Shown here: positions 29,671 through 39,575 of the stretch, one piece after another
Layout: every line of letters starts with the position of its first letter
Numbering within the stretch: the first letter of the stretch is position 1
DNA from: Marinobacterium_A aestuariivivens
GTDB taxonomy: Bacteria; Pseudomonadota; Gammaproteobacteria; Pseudomonadales; Balneatricaceae
Assembly (NCBI RefSeq): GCF_042661465.1
Contig: NZ_JBHSWE010000001.1
Coordinates: 682,001 to 746,000 of the forward strand
Reading direction: 5' to 3'
DNA: 64,000 nucleotides
The notes under the pieces: generated by a model
Databases searched by the model: none
Told to the model about the DNA's origin: nothing
The model's input: only the letters and a program-made list of their open reading frames with translations
Position numbers and translations under genes: made by a program

Positions 29671-30579
29671 ATGAACAACCGTCTCAGGCCACAGGCCGAT
29701 CCCGCCTACGAACTGATCGACCCGCAGGCACACAGCTCGATTCTCTACCGCCAGCACGGCTTCCCCCACCCGCTGGTGCGCTGGCACTATCACAAGGAAT
29801 ACGAACTGCACCTGATCACCCACAGCAGCGGCAAGGTGTTCGTCGGCGACTACATCGGCAACTTCTACCCCGGCAACCTGATTCTCACCGGTCCCAACCT
29901 GCCCCATAACTGGATCAGCCAGGCCGGTCCCGGCGAGAGCTTTGCGCAACGGGACAGGGTCGTGACCTTTACCGACGAGCTGCTGCAGTCCGCACGCCAG
30001 GTGTTTCCGGAGATCACCGCCCTCGACGACCTGCTGCAGCGTGCCCGCGTCGGCATCGAGTTCCGGGGGCGGGAGACGATCGCACAGGCACGTGAGCTGA
30101 TGCGGGAGATCGCCGAATCGGACGGGTTGCGGCGCCTGGGCGCCTTCCTCCGCATCATGGACCTGCTCGCGGAAGCACGGGACTATCAGTTGCTGTCGAG
30201 CGGTCAGTACCTCACGGTCAGCGGCGACAAGCAGCAGCAGCGCGTCAACCTGGCGGTCAACTATATTTTCGACCATTACAGCGGCGAGCTCAGCCTCGAG
30301 GAGGTCGCCGAGCATCTGGGCATGCAACCGACCTATTTCTCGAAGTTCTTCCGCCAGGCCACGGGCCGGCGCTTCATCGAATTCGTCAACAGCCTGCGCG
30401 TCACCCGCGCCTGCGACCTGCTGGCCCACAGCGACCTGCCGGTGACCGATATCTGCTTCGAGGTCGGTTTCACCAACATCTCCAACTTCAATCGCCGTTT
30501 CCAGGCCCTGAAGGAGATGACCCCGTCCGATTACCGCAGGCTGGCGTCCGTGGCGAACGAGAACGACCGGACCGATTAG
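29671..30579 (+). CDS. mtlR: AraC-family activator of the polyol operon
   Basis: 302 aa. An N-terminal cupin-like sensing domain (HKEYELHLITHSSGKVFVGD, residues about 36-60) is followed by two C-terminal HTH motifs (LSLEEVAEHLGMQPTYFSKF and VTDICFEVGFTNISNFNRRF). It matches the form of Pseudomonas MtlR, which activates mtl genes with mannitol, sorbitol or arabitol. ATG 29671 is chosen by homology, and a long upstream in-frame stretch is not expected to be coding. Divergent from mtlE. Confidence 0.9.
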   Translation: MNNRLRPQADPAYELIDPQAHSSILYRQHGFPHPLVRWHYHKEYELHLITHSSGKVFVGDYIGNFYPGNLILTGPNLPHNWISQAGPGESFAQRDRVVTFTDELLQSARQVFPEITALDDLLQRARVGIEFRGRETIAQARELMREIAESDGLRRLGAFLRIMDLLAEARDYQLLSSGQYLTVSGDKQQQRVNLAVNYIFDHYSGELSLEEVAEHLGMQPTYFSKFFRQATGRRFIEFVNSLRVTRACDLLAHSDLPVTDICFEVGFTNISNFNRRFQALKEMTPSDYRRLASVANENDRTD

Positions 30580-30584
30580 CGGGG

Positions 30585-30729
30585 TGTTGAAAAGCGTTAT
30601 CGAGGCAGCCGAGGCGTGTGGACCGCCACCCGGGCAAAAACAGGCGAAAAAGCGGAATTTAGCGGACTAAATGAGCATTCTGAGCCTGTTTTTAACGATG
30701 CATTCGGCAAGGTAGATAGATTTTCAACA
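30585..30729. repeat. MITE-like 145-bp element (TGTTGAAAA/TTTTCAACA ends)
   Basis: Terminal inverted repeats TGTTGAAAA (30585-30593) and TTTTCAACA (30721-30729). Inner inverted repeat CAAAAACAGGC / GCCTGTTTTT. No open frame. It lies between mtlR and the BLUF gene, ending six bases before the BLUF stop codon. Likely a non-autonomous mobile remnant. Confidence 0.6.
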
Positions 30730-30734
30730 GCCTG

Positions 30735-31163
30735 TCAGGAATGCCAACGGCCATCGCGAAAAGCGGCCAGCAGCTTCTTCACCCGCCCCTCCTCGAGCTG
30801 TAGAAAGGAGGACCCTTCACTGAAAAAATCATTGAGCCCAGGTATGCGCGCCAGTTCGGCGGCCGTGACCTTTGGATACCCCATGCTCCAGTGCGAAAAG
30901 TCCCGCTGCACAATCGGCTCGACGACGATCTTGGTCAGCCGGCGATGCCGGTCATCGAGCTCGATTTTGCTGTATAACGCCTCGACTTTCGCCCGCTCAC
31001 CCTCGAGTATCTGAAAGAAAGATCCCTTGTGGAACAGTAACATGCCGGTAATTCCGAGCTCAGCATTGTTACGGCGACTAATGTTCAGCAGCGACTCGAG
31101 CTCAGTTTCACCCATGGCCGGATTGTTAGCTGCACTGCTGTATACACAACGTATCAACTCCAT
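30735..31163 (-). CDS. BLUF-domain blue-light sensor
   Basis: 142 aa single-domain BLUF protein binding FAD. The signalling Tyr is Tyr8 (RCVYSSAA); Asn and Gln of the flavin site lie in NISRRNNAELGITGMLLFHK and SFFQILEGE. The C-terminal helical cap (residues about 95-142) is typical of short PixD/YcgF-like sensors. ATG 31163 follows GAGGGAG. No output domain, so it must act through a partner; none is evident in the neighbouring genes. Confidence 0.88.
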   Translation of the reverse strand: MELIRCVYSSAANNPAMGETELESLLNISRRNNAELGITGMLLFHKGSFFQILEGERAKVEALYSKIELDDRHRRLTKIVVEPIVQRDFSHWSMGYPKVTAAELARIPGLNDFFSEGSSFLQLEEGRVKKLLAAFRDGRWHS

Positions 31164-31312
31164 CTGCTCCCTCGACAGAAATAGCTTCGCGAAAATCTTC
31201 TCCGGAATATCCGTCTGGTGTCATATGATAGAGAATTTTGTATTTTTTTCATAATTACACTTTTTATCGCAACAGATCGGTCTTCTGACATGCGATACGG
31301 CCGCCCAAAAAG

Positions 31313-31342
31313 CGAAAAAACCGCCGACCCAAGGGCCGGCGG
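31313..31342 (-). terminator. Rho-independent terminator after aminotransferase
   Basis: On the minus strand CCGCCGGCCC-TT-GGGTCGGCGG (one G-T wobble), then T6. Lies about 100 bases beyond the stop of the aminotransferase at 31446. Confidence 0.85.
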
Positions 31343-31400
31343 TGAAAGGTGATCGGGATGCAACTCCGATCGATGGGAGGCGGTATGGAGCCAACCGCCA

Positions 31401-31436
31401 AGTGCAGAAGTGCAGAAGTGCAGAAGTGCAGAAGTG
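31401..31436. repeat. AGTGCAGA octamer tandem repeat
   Basis: Four perfect AGTGCAGA units and a partial fifth, located between the aminotransferase stop codon and its terminator. Confidence 0.92.
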
Positions 31437-31445
31437 CTGTGAAAC

Positions 31446-32795
31446 TCAGGCCACCCGTTTTTCGCGGCTGACGAAGTCCTGGGTGTCGGCCAGGGCCTTG
31501 CCGAATTTCTCGATCATCTCGTCGATCTGGGCCTCGGTGATGATCAACGGCGGGCAGAATGCCAGGCTGCTGCCAGCCACCGCGCGCAGAATCAGACCGT
31601 GCCGCTCGCAGGCGCGCTGGGCGAAGGCGCCGACACTGCCGTCGACGAAGGCCTTGCCGGTTGCCTTGTCGGCCACCAGCTCGACGGCACCGATCAGGCC
31701 GCGACCGCGCACTTCGCCGACCAGCGGATGGTCGCGGAATTCGGCCAGGCGGCGCTGCAGGTAGTCGCCCATTTTCGCCGCGCGCTCGAAGATGTTATCG
31801 CGCTGGTAGATCTCCATCACCTTCAGCGCCACCGCGCAGGCCACCGGATGGCCCGAGTAGGTGTAGCCGTGGCCGAAGACCCCGAGCTTGTTACTCGGCT
31901 CGATCATCGCCTCGTACAGGTCGCCGCGGATCACCGAGGCGCTGATCGGCATGTAGGCGGACGAGAGCTGCTTGGCCAGGGTCATCAGCGCCGGGCTCTC
32001 GATGCCCACGGTGGTGCTGCCGAAATCGTGGCCGGTGCGTCCGAAGCCGGTGATCACCTCGTCGGCCCAGAACAGGATGTCGTACTTGTTCAGGATCGCC
32101 TGCACCTTCTCGTAATAGCCGGCCGGCGGTACGATCACGCCGCTGGCGCCGGTGATCGGCTCGGCGATGAAGGCGGCGATGGTCTCGGGAGCTTCACGCA
32201 GGATCAGCTGCTCCAGGTTGTTCGTGATGCGTTCGACGAACTGCGCCTCGCTCTCGCCCGGCAGCGCGCCGCGGTAGTAGTGCGGCGCATCGGTGCGCAG
32301 GATGCCCAGCGCCTCGACCGGCAGGTCGAAGTTGGTCTGGTTGACCGGCAGCCCGGTCAGCGAGGCGGCGGCCACGGTGACGCCGTGATAGGAGCGCTCG
32401 CGGGCGATGATCTTGCGCTTCTGCGGCTTGCCGATGGCGGCGAAGTAGTAGTGCAGCAGCTTGATATGGGTGTCGTTGGCATCGCTGCCGGAGTTGCCGA
32501 AGAACACCTTGGCGTTCTCGACCGGCACCATCTCGCGCAGACGTTCCGCCAGTTCCTGGCCCACCCTGTGGGTCTTGCCGCCGAACATGTGCGAATAGGC
32601 CAGTTTGCCCATCTGCTCGGACGCGGTGTCGATCAGCTCTCTGTTGCCGTAGCCGAGCGAGGTGCACCAGAGACCGGCCAGGCCTTCGAGGTACTGCTTG
32701 CCGTTGCTGTCGTAGACGTAGACGCCTTCACCACGGTCGATGGTCAGCTGTTCGGTCGCCGTAAAGTTGGTCGTCGGATAGATGATGTTGCTCAT
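31446..32795 (-). CDS. Class III (omega) aminotransferase
   Basis: 449 aa, PLP-dependent. FFGNSGSDANDTHIKLL is the PLP phosphate-binding region, LFWADEVITGFGRTG holds the ring-contacting Asp, and ALMTLAKQLSSAYMP holds the Schiff-base Lys. Such enzymes move amino groups from GABA, beta-alanine, putrescine or similar amines to pyruvate or 2-oxoglutarate. The 26-base gap to a succinate-semialdehyde-type dehydrogenase suggests a GabT-like or spuC-like role in amine catabolism, perhaps downstream of SpeB. Confidence 0.88.
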   Translation of the reverse strand: MSNIIYPTTNFTATEQLTIDRGEGVYVYDSNGKQYLEGLAGLWCTSLGYGNRELIDTASEQMGKLAYSHMFGGKTHRVGQELAERLREMVPVENAKVFFGNSGSDANDTHIKLLHYYFAAIGKPQKRKIIARERSYHGVTVAAASLTGLPVNQTNFDLPVEALGILRTDAPHYYRGALPGESEAQFVERITNNLEQLILREAPETIAAFIAEPITGASGVIVPPAGYYEKVQAILNKYDILFWADEVITGFGRTGHDFGSTTVGIESPALMTLAKQLSSAYMPISASVIRGDLYEAMIEPSNKLGVFGHGYTYSGHPVACAVALKVMEIYQRDNIFERAAKMGDYLQRRLAEFRDHPLVGEVRGRGLIGAVELVADKATGKAFVDGSVGAFAQRACERHGLILRAVAGSSLAFCPPLIITEAQIDEMIEKFGKALADTQDFVSREKRVA

Positions 32796-32821
32796 GACTT
32801 GACTCCTCGTTGCGCCCGCGA

Positions 32822-34286
32822 TCAGCGGTCCAGGCCGCCCATGCAGATGTATTTGATTTCAAGATAGTCGTCGAGGCCGTATTTCGAACCCTCACGGCCC
32901 TGGCCGGATTCCTTCATGCCGCCGAACGGCGTGACATCCGATCCCAGCGCGATCTCGTTGACGCCGACCATGCCGAATTCGAGCCCTTCGCTGACGCGCC
33001 AGACGCGGCCGATATCGCGGCTGAAGCAGTACGCCGCCAGGCCGAACTCCGTATCGTTGGCCATGCGGATCGCCTCGGCCTCGTCGCTGAAGCGGAAGAT
33101 CGGCGCCACCGGGCCGAAGATCTCCTCACGGGCGATGCGCATTTCGCCGGTCACCCCGGTGATCACGGTCGGTTGAAAGAAGCACTCGCCCTGGGCATCG
33201 ACCTGGCCACCGGTGGTGACGGTGGCGCCCTTCTGCACCGCATCGTCGACCAGCGCCTGGACGCCGCTGACCGCCCTGGCGGTGATCAGCGGGCCATGGG
33301 TGCTGTGCTCGTCCAGGCCGTTGCCGAGGCGGAAGCCCCGGACCTTCTCGGAGAACTTCTCGACGAAGGCATCGTAGATACCGTCCTGCACCAGGATGCG
33401 GTTGGCGCAGATGCAGGTTTGGCCGGAGTTGCGATACTTGGCCGCCAGGGCGCCGGTCACCGCCAGATCCAGATCGGCGTCGTCGAACACCAGTACCGGG
33501 GCGTTGCCGCCGAGCTCCATCGAGGTGCGCTTGACGGTTTCGGCGCTCTGCTTCATCAGCAGTTTGCCTACCGGGGTGGAGCCGGTGAAGGTCAGCTTGC
33601 GCACGGTCGGGTTCGAGGTCAGCTCGCCGCCGATGGCACGGGAATCCCTGCCGACCACGACGCTGAACAGGCCCGCCGGCACGCCGGCGCGATCGGCCAG
33701 CTCCGCCAGCGCCAGCGCCGACAGCGGCGTCTCGGCCGCCGGCTTGAGCACGATGGCGCAGCCCACCGCCAGTGCCGGCGCCACCTTGCGGGTGATCATG
33801 GCATTGGGGAAATTCCAGGGGTAATGGCACCGACCACACCGACCGGCTGCTTGATGACGATGGCGCGACGGTCCGCCTGGGCGCCGGAATGACGTCACCG
33901 TAGACCCGCTTGGCCTCCTCGGCGAACCACTCGACGAAGGAGGCGCCGTAGGCCACTTCGCCGCGGGACTCGGCCAGTACCTTGCCCTGCTCCAGGGTCA
34001 TCAGCACGGCCAGATCCTCCTGATGGGCGATGATCAGGTCGTACCAGCGGCGCAGAACCGCCGAACGCTCCTTCGCCGGACGGGCTTTCCAGTCCTGCAT
34101 CGCGGCCTCGGCCGCTTCGATGGCGCGACGGGTCTCGATGGCACCGACACTGGCGACCTCGGCAAGCGTCTCGCCGGTCGCTGGGTTGGTAACGTCAAGG
34201 GTCTCGCCGCTGTCGGCATCGACCCACTGACCGTTGATATAGGCCCGGGTCTTCAGCAGACCGCTATCTCGCAGCTGGATGCTCAT
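32822..34286 (-). CDS. gabD: Succinate-semialdehyde-type aldehyde dehydrogenase (two frameshifts)
   Basis: 488 aa after repair. Two C residues are missing, near 33822 (ITP-WNFPNA) and near 33886 (IPAP-QADRR). NAD(P)+ aldehyde dehydrogenase with MELGGNAPVLVFDDADLD (general-base Glu) and the catalytic Cys in NSGQTCICANRI. GabD-like over its length. ATG 34286 is preceded by GGAGG. Operon with the class III aminotransferase, facing a LysR regulator. Confidence 0.87.
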
Positions 34287-34398
34287 GCTCTGTTTGCCTC
34301 CGCATGGGTTGTTCGGGCCCCGGCATAAACCGGGGTCAGCGTATGGGTTACAGTTATACAAAGCCGAACCATTGCCTTATATAATGACTTTTATGACT

Positions 34399-34422
34399 TT
34401 ACTTTTATAAATACAAAAGTAA
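34399..34422. promoter_or_regulatory. Inverted-repeat operator between gabD-like gene and LysR
   Basis: TTACTTTT (34399-34406), 8-base spacer, AAAAGTAA (34415-34422). Perfect 8-bp arms in an AT-rich divergent promoter region, 17 bases before the LysR start; probable binding site for that regulator. Confidence 0.55.
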
Positions 34423-34438
34423 GCGCGGGGTGATATCG

Positions 34439-35377
34439 ATGGGCAAGCGCAAGACCGCCATCGGCGGGCAACTGGCCGACATGGATTTGAGGTTACTGCG
34501 GATCTTCAAGGCCGTGGCCGACAGTGGCGGCTTTACCGCCGCCGAAGTGGAACTGAACCTGGCGAACTCGACCATCAGCAACTACATCGCCGACCTGGAG
34601 AAGCGTCTCGACATGCGCCTGTGCGAACGTGGCCGCGGCGGCTTCGACCTCACCGAACAGGGCCGGGTCGTCTACGAGGCGACCCAGGAGCTGCTGTCAG
34701 CCATCGACCAGTTCCGCAACCGGGTCAACCTGTCCCACGACCGCATCCTCGGTCATCTGCACCTGGGCTGTGCCGAACACATGCTGGGACTGCCCCGTGC
34801 CTTCATCGTCGGGGCACTCGGGCACTTCGCCGAAAAAGCACCGGACGTGCGCCTGCGCATTTCGACGATGGCGTCGGATGATGTACTGCCGGCCGTGCTC
34901 GATGGCCGGATCCAGATCGGCATCACGGTGCTGCACGGCGAGATGTCGAACCTGAAAAGCCTGAAACTCTACGACGAGGAGATGTCGCTCTACTGCGGCC
35001 CGGGCCATCCGCTGCACGGCCGGCACGACGACGACATCCGCTTCGACGAACTGCAGCAGTACAACTTCGCCGAGTCGCCGCGCCTGCAACCGGGGCGTGA
35101 ACTGCACCCGGCGATGGCGGGCTGGAACAAGCAGGTCTCGGCCCACCACCAGGAGGCCCGCGCCACCCTGATCCTGACCGGGCACTATCTGGGATTTCTG
35201 CCCCGCCATCTGGTGAAGAACTGGGGCTGGGGTGATGCCCTGCAGCCGGTGCTGCAGGACAGCCTCAGCTACAGCAACACCTTCTGCGCCGTTTTCAAGC
35301 CCCAGGCGGAACGCAATCTCGTGGTGGACACCTTTGTCGGCTGCCTGCGCGAAGCCCTGGAACGGGAAGCCAGATAG
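34439..35377 (+). CDS. LysR-family regulator beside aminotransferase operon
   Basis: 312 aa. LysR HTH at residues about 17-75 (FTAAEVELNLANSTISNYIA), then the effector domain. ATG 34439 is chosen over a GTG three codons upstream because GGGGTGA precedes it. Divergent from gabD and the aminotransferase; it likely regulates them. The ligand is not evident. Confidence 0.87.
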   Translation: MGKRKTAIGGQLADMDLRLLRIFKAVADSGGFTAAEVELNLANSTISNYIADLEKRLDMRLCERGRGGFDLTEQGRVVYEATQELLSAIDQFRNRVNLSHDRILGHLHLGCAEHMLGLPRAFIVGALGHFAEKAPDVRLRISTMASDDVLPAVLDGRIQIGITVLHGEMSNLKSLKLYDEEMSLYCGPGHPLHGRHDDDIRFDELQQYNFAESPRLQPGRELHPAMAGWNKQVSAHHQEARATLILTGHYLGFLPRHLVKNWGWGDALQPVLQDSLSYSNTFCAVFKPQAERNLVVDTFVGCLREALEREAR

Positions 35378-35410
35378 CTACGGTGCCGTCGCACCCGGTG
35401 TTTCAGCAGC

Positions 35411-35483
35411 GTAGCCTGGAATGAGTGGAACGATTTCCGGGTCGATGTCGGAATTCGTCCTGCGGGGCATGATTCCAGTCTAT
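35411..35483. repeat. Family B repeat, inverted copy overlapping the ftsH stop
   Basis: GTAGCCTGGAATGAG on the left faces CATGATTCCAGTCTAT on the right. On the minus strand the right end reads TCA-TAG-ACTGGAATCATG, so the ftsH stop codon lies within the element. Confidence 0.75.
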
Positions 35484-37417
35484 GAGTCTTCGTTTCGGCC
35501 GGCGGGTCTTGCATCGCCGGTATCCCGCTGCTGCTCGAGAATCGCCCGGATCTCGTCGCCCTCCAGCGTTTCCTTCTCCAGCAGCGCCTTCGCCAGCGCT
35601 TCCAGCTGGGGCCTGTGTTGCTCCAGCAACTGTACGACCTCGTCCTCCAGTTGCCTGACCAACCGGCTGACCTCCTCGTCGATCACCTCGGCGGTGTGCT
35701 CGCTGAAATCGCGCTGCTGCGCCATTTCGCGGCCGAGGAAGATATGCTCCTCACCGCGGCGGAATGCCACCGGACCGATCTTGTCGCTCATGCCCCAGTG
35801 GCTGACCATATGCCGCGCCAGGCTTGTCGCCTGTTTCAGGTCCTCCTCGGCGCCGGTACTGACCTCGCCGAAAATCAGCTTTTCCGAGGCACGCCCGCCG
35901 AGCATCACACCGATGCGATCGCGCAAATAGCTCTGGCGCAGGTTGTGACGCTCCTCCTCGGGTATCTGCTCGGTCACGCCCAGCGCCCGGCCACGGGGAT
36001 AATCGTGACCTTGTCCAGCGGGTCGGTATGGGGCAGGAAGCTGGCCACGATCGCATGCCCCGATTCGTGGTAAGCCACCAGCTCCTTCTCCTCGTCACTG
36101 AGCGCCATCTCGCGCAGCCCCCGAGCACCACCTTGTCGCGGGCATTGAGCATCGCGGCCATATCCACCTGGTCGACGCCCTGACGCCCGCTGAGAAGGGC
36201 GGCTTCGTTGACCAGGTTTTCCAGGTCCGCACCGGAAAAGCCGACCGTCAGCGCGGCCAGACGCTCCAGGTCGACATCCTTCGCCAGCGGCACCTCGCGC
36301 GAATGAATTTTGAGGATCGCCAGCCGGGCCGGCCTGTCCGGCAGATCCAGGGTCACCTTGCGGTCGAAGCGGCCGGGCCGCATCAGCGCAGCATCCAGCA
36401 CATCGGGCCTGTTGGTCGCCGCCAGCACCACCACCGTCTCGTGGGGGTCGAAACCGTCCATCTCATTGAGGATCTGGTTCAGGGTCTGCTCGCGTTCGTC
36501 GTGACCGCCGCCGAGGCCCGTGCCCCGCGCGCGCCCGACCGAGTCGATCTCGTCGATGAAAATGATCGCCGGCGACTCCTTCTTGGCGCTCTCGAACATG
36601 TCCCGCACCCGGGAGGCCCCTACGCCGACGAACATCTCGATGAACTCGGAGCCACTGATACTGAAGAAAGGCACATTAGCCTCGCCGGCCACCGCCCTGG
36701 CCAGCAACGTCTTGCCGGTGCCGGGCGGCCCCATCAACAGGATGCCGCGGGGAATCTTGGCACCGAGTTTGCGGTAATGCTCGGGATCGCTCAGGTAGCC
36801 GCTGATTTCGCGCAGATCCTTCTTGGCGTTCTCGAGCCCGGCGACATCGTCGAAGGTGATCTTCGACTGCCCCTTCTCGAAGCGCTTGGCGCGGGACTTG
36901 GCAAAACCGAACAGGCCTCCGGCACCACCGCCGCCCATCATGCGCTCCTGCATCTTGACGCTGGCCCACCAGAAGAGCCCGATCAGCAGCAGCCAGGGCA
37001 ACACACCAATCAGCAGCCGCGCCCACCAGCTTCCTCCGCGGAACGGGCCTTGACCTCGACCTCGTGCTGTTCCAACAGCGGCATCAGATCGGGATCGTCC
37101 ACCGGCGGCAGCGTTGTGACAAAGCGGTTGCGCGCCGGCTGCCCCTCGGCAGGCGCGGCGCCCTCGACAAGACTGTGCAGTTGGCCGGTAATGCGTTCGC
37201 CCTGCATGGTTACGCTGACCACCTCGTTGGCCCGTACGCGTTCCTTGAACTGGGTGTAGGACAGTTCCTGCTGCTGACTCTCGGTAACACCGAGCCAGTA
37301 GTAGGTGAACAGCATCACGGCCAGGAACCAGGCGATCATGCGCAGCCCCGACATTTGCGGGGGCGGTGCGCCGCCGCTGCCGCCGCCGGAGGGTCTGTCT
37401 TGCGGATCTTGTGCCAT
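35480..37417 (-). CDS. ftsH: ATP-dependent zinc metalloprotease FtsH (three frameshifts)
   Basis: 646 aa after repair. Membrane-bound hexameric protease for membrane and regulatory protein turnover. Two helices frame a periplasmic domain; AAA+ Walker A is GPPGTGKT, Walker B IIFIDEID, second region of homology NRPDVLDAALMRPGRFD; the zinc motif HESGH is restored by repair. Single bases are missing near 37035 (G-run), 36119-36123 (G5) and 35995-35998 (C4). ATG 37417. It is not beside hflKC or ftsJ/rlmE, so it may be a second copy. Confidence 0.9.
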
Positions 37418-37553
37418 GGAAAGCTCTCGCTGCCGTGCTTGGGAGTTTATCCATGCAGTGTAGTTGATCCCCATCCCGCCCCTGCAGGACGGCACGGCGT
37501 TCAGCGAGGTGAAGGAAAGGAGGTGCAATCAGGTCAACGAAGACGGCTAGGGT

Positions 37554-38007
37554 TCAGCGCTGGATGACTTCCCGCCACTGGGTCATCATGGCGCCCTGGG
37601 TGCCGGCGTCGTCCCCGGTACTGGCGCAGTTCTCGTCCAGCTGCCACATCGCCCTGGCGGATTTGGTCAGCAACTCACGCGCCTGCGGTTCGAAAGTATC
37701 AGTTGCCCTTCTCTTCGTGCAGACTCGCGGCTCGCTCAATATGCGACGTCAGCTCGAGCATCTGCCGATAACAAGCATCGCGCTCGTCGGCCTGAGTCTG
37801 CGACGCTTCATTGCTGTAGAAACGGCGGGCCTGCGCGCTGATGCGACCAGCCTTGTCGGCGGAATAGAGGCAGAAGCGGGTCAGCTCTTTTGCAGCCTGC
37901 TCGATATCGCTCAACGCGCGATAATTTGCACGTGCGGCCTGGTTCTGCAGCAGGGTCTGTTTGAGGTCCAACGCAATGGACTTGACTCGCGACGATACTT
38001 TCAACAT
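37554..38007 (-). CDS. Uncharacterised helical protein (probable frameshift)
   Basis: Residues 1-102 read cleanly from ATG 38007 and are largely helical (IEQAAKELTRFCLYSADKAG), then hit TGA at 37699. If one surplus G is removed near 37705-37712, the helical sequence continues (FEPQARELLTKSARAMWQLD) to 37554, giving about 150 aa. I recognise no family; the pattern resembles flagellar or secretion helper bundles, but this is weak. Composition is less GC-rich than its neighbours. Confidence 0.45.
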
Positions 38008-38335
38008 TTAGGTGTATCCAATTAGAGACAATTGAACATAAAGCCAAGACTACTCCATCCGGATCCCGCGTTCAATTACGACTTTCATAATTGCCGATTT
38101 TGGCATCCACACCGTTCAGGCGAGCCCTTCGGTGCCACTACCGGTCGAACCCGGCCCGGTTCCGGCCATTCGTGGTACGGGGCATTCGGCAAAAAAACCG
38201 CATAAAAGTCTGGCGACCTGATCGAAAACCAGTATCCTTCCGGCGACATCAAGCCCCAGGGAACAGGCCGGCAATGCCCGCGCTGCCTGCCATCGTGCAG
38301 TGGCCGTTGCCCATGGACAAATGGAGACCCTCTCG
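38008..38335. other. Non-coding divergent spacer
   Basis: 328 bases between the helical protein (minus) and a small lipoprotein (plus). Moderately AT-rich at 38010-38100 and 38185-38240, fitting promoters in both directions. No repeat family or RNA seen. Confidence 0.35.
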
Positions 38336-38539
38336 ATGCGCTTCAAGGCCATTCCCGTGCTCAAACTGACGATCATCCTGTCGCTGCTTCCGCTGCTGAG
38401 CGGCTGCGTCCTGACCAAGGTCGTCACGGTCCCGATGCGGATCGGCGGCGCGGTGATCTCGGTGGTACCAGGTATCGGCAACGATGTGGATGCGGTGATC
38501 GATACCGCCGCCGACACGATCGACCTGGTGCCGATCTGA
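38336..38539 (+). CDS. Small lipoprotein
   Basis: 67 aa. Signal peptide with lipobox LLSGC (Cys near residue 22), then VLTKVVTVPMRIGGAVISVV and an acidic tail repeating DAVIDTAADTIDLVPI. Small lipoproteins with this VPMRIGGAVISVVPGIGNDVD pattern occur in many proteobacteria without known function. ATG 38336 gives the complete signal sequence. Confidence 0.7.
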   Translation: MRFKAIPVLKLTIILSLLPLLSGCVLTKVVTVPMRIGGAVISVVPGIGNDVDAVIDTAADTIDLVPI

Positions 38540-38570
38540 GATTGCCGGCAGCGCCGTAGTAGAGGTCGAC

Positions 38571-38620
38571 GTAGCCTGGAATGAGTGCAGTGAATTGCGC
38601 TATTGGTACCTATTCCGGAA
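38571..38620. repeat. Family B repeat, degenerate copy
   Basis: GTAGCCTGGAATGAGTGCAG followed by TGAATT, then a degraded right part ending TATTCCGG. Located 31 bases after the lipoprotein stop. Confidence 0.6.
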
Positions 38621-38709
38621 TCCGCGCCGAGTCATGGCTGACCTTTTCGCAGACAGGTCGAGCGCCGAACGGGCAAGAACAATTCGAATCCGACGACAGT
38701 GCAGCACCT

Positions 38710-39185
38710 TCAGAAAGGGACCTCGGGCCCCTGCCAGCCGGAAGATATCGGGCGGGCGCGGGCGAGTGCCGCCTCGGCGCTGCCCCACCCTTCGCAGCGC
38801 GCCTTGCCGGGACGCCGACGCCACTTGTTGAGCAAGTCCTTGCAGCGGGCGTAGAAGCGAAAAAGGCCAGGACTCGCCGGCGTTGCCCTATCGTCAGCGG
38901 CTCGACGGAACAGATCAGCTTGTCGTCGTACATAAACCGCTCGGATAACCCCACGGCGCCGCGCGCCGGCACCCTGACCCGATGCCACAACGGCAACCGT
39001 GGTCCCAATACCACCGCATCCAGCAGATCCCCTTCGCCACCGATAAAGGCCGGCACACAGCCATAGTTGAACGGGCACGGAAATGGCGAAATAAAATCGA
39101 CATGGCCGTTGCAGCCACGCTTCAAAAAGCTGCCCTTGGGGATTTCGATCAGGACCTCAACCTCGGGGCACGGATCCTGCTGCAT
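38710..39185 (-). CDS. Inorganic pyrophosphatase-like protein (one frameshift)
   Basis: About 158 aa after repair. It opens with the soluble pyrophosphatase core (VEVLIEIPKGSFLKRGCNGH and PCPFNYGCVPAF) and DLLDAVVLGPRLP, then continues in the short form of the family (RFYARCKDLLNKW). One T is missing in the T5 run near 38866-38870. Several metal-binding Asp of classical PpiA are not obvious, so activity is uncertain. Start ATG 39185 is tentative; no clear RBS. Confidence 0.65.
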
Positions 39186-39206
39186 CGTAGTTACGCACAT
39201 AACCAC

Positions 39207-39575
39207 AGCATAGCTTCAGATCACAGATCACTGGCCAAGCAAATCACAACAATTGAAAAAACGATGGTTCCGAGTACAGGAACCGCCAGATCCTCATCCA
39301 AGATAAACCACCAGCTGGCTGGTAGCACCGGACCCGATATAATTCATCGCCCGCCATCACAGCCTCTTCACGCCTGGATGGGCATCTACACCGGGCGCAA
39401 GTCGAACCTTTTCCCGGATTCAAACCTTCTCTCACATCCAAAACAAAAGGGCTCCGCTGTCGAGCAGAGTGCCGATCGAACACGGTGAAGCGGTCGGGAT
39501 GGCCGTCGCGCCGCGACGGCTTGCTCCCGCTAGTCGCAGATAGCCCCCTTATCGGGCACGAACACTTCCCACGCC
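39207..39575. other. Non-coding region downstream of tRNA-Ser
   Basis: About 370 bases with no supported gene. Near 39435-39470 it holds CCAAAACAAAAGGGCTCCGC and GTCGAGCAG, a degenerate copy of one arm of the tRNA terminator at 39576-39619, hinting at an old tandem duplication of the tRNA 3' flank. Confidence 0.4.

Noticed and set aside
35480..37417. Programmed frameshifting or pseudogene status of ftsH, ftsZ, tkt and others
   Set aside because: The shifts are scattered, differ in context and fall in ordinary homopolymer runs of unrelated genes; sequence error explains all of them more simply.
38710..39185. Classical housekeeping inorganic pyrophosphatase
   Set aside because: Only the N-terminal core resembles Ppa; length and C-terminus differ and several metal-binding Asp are not evident, so I call it pyrophosphatase-like only.
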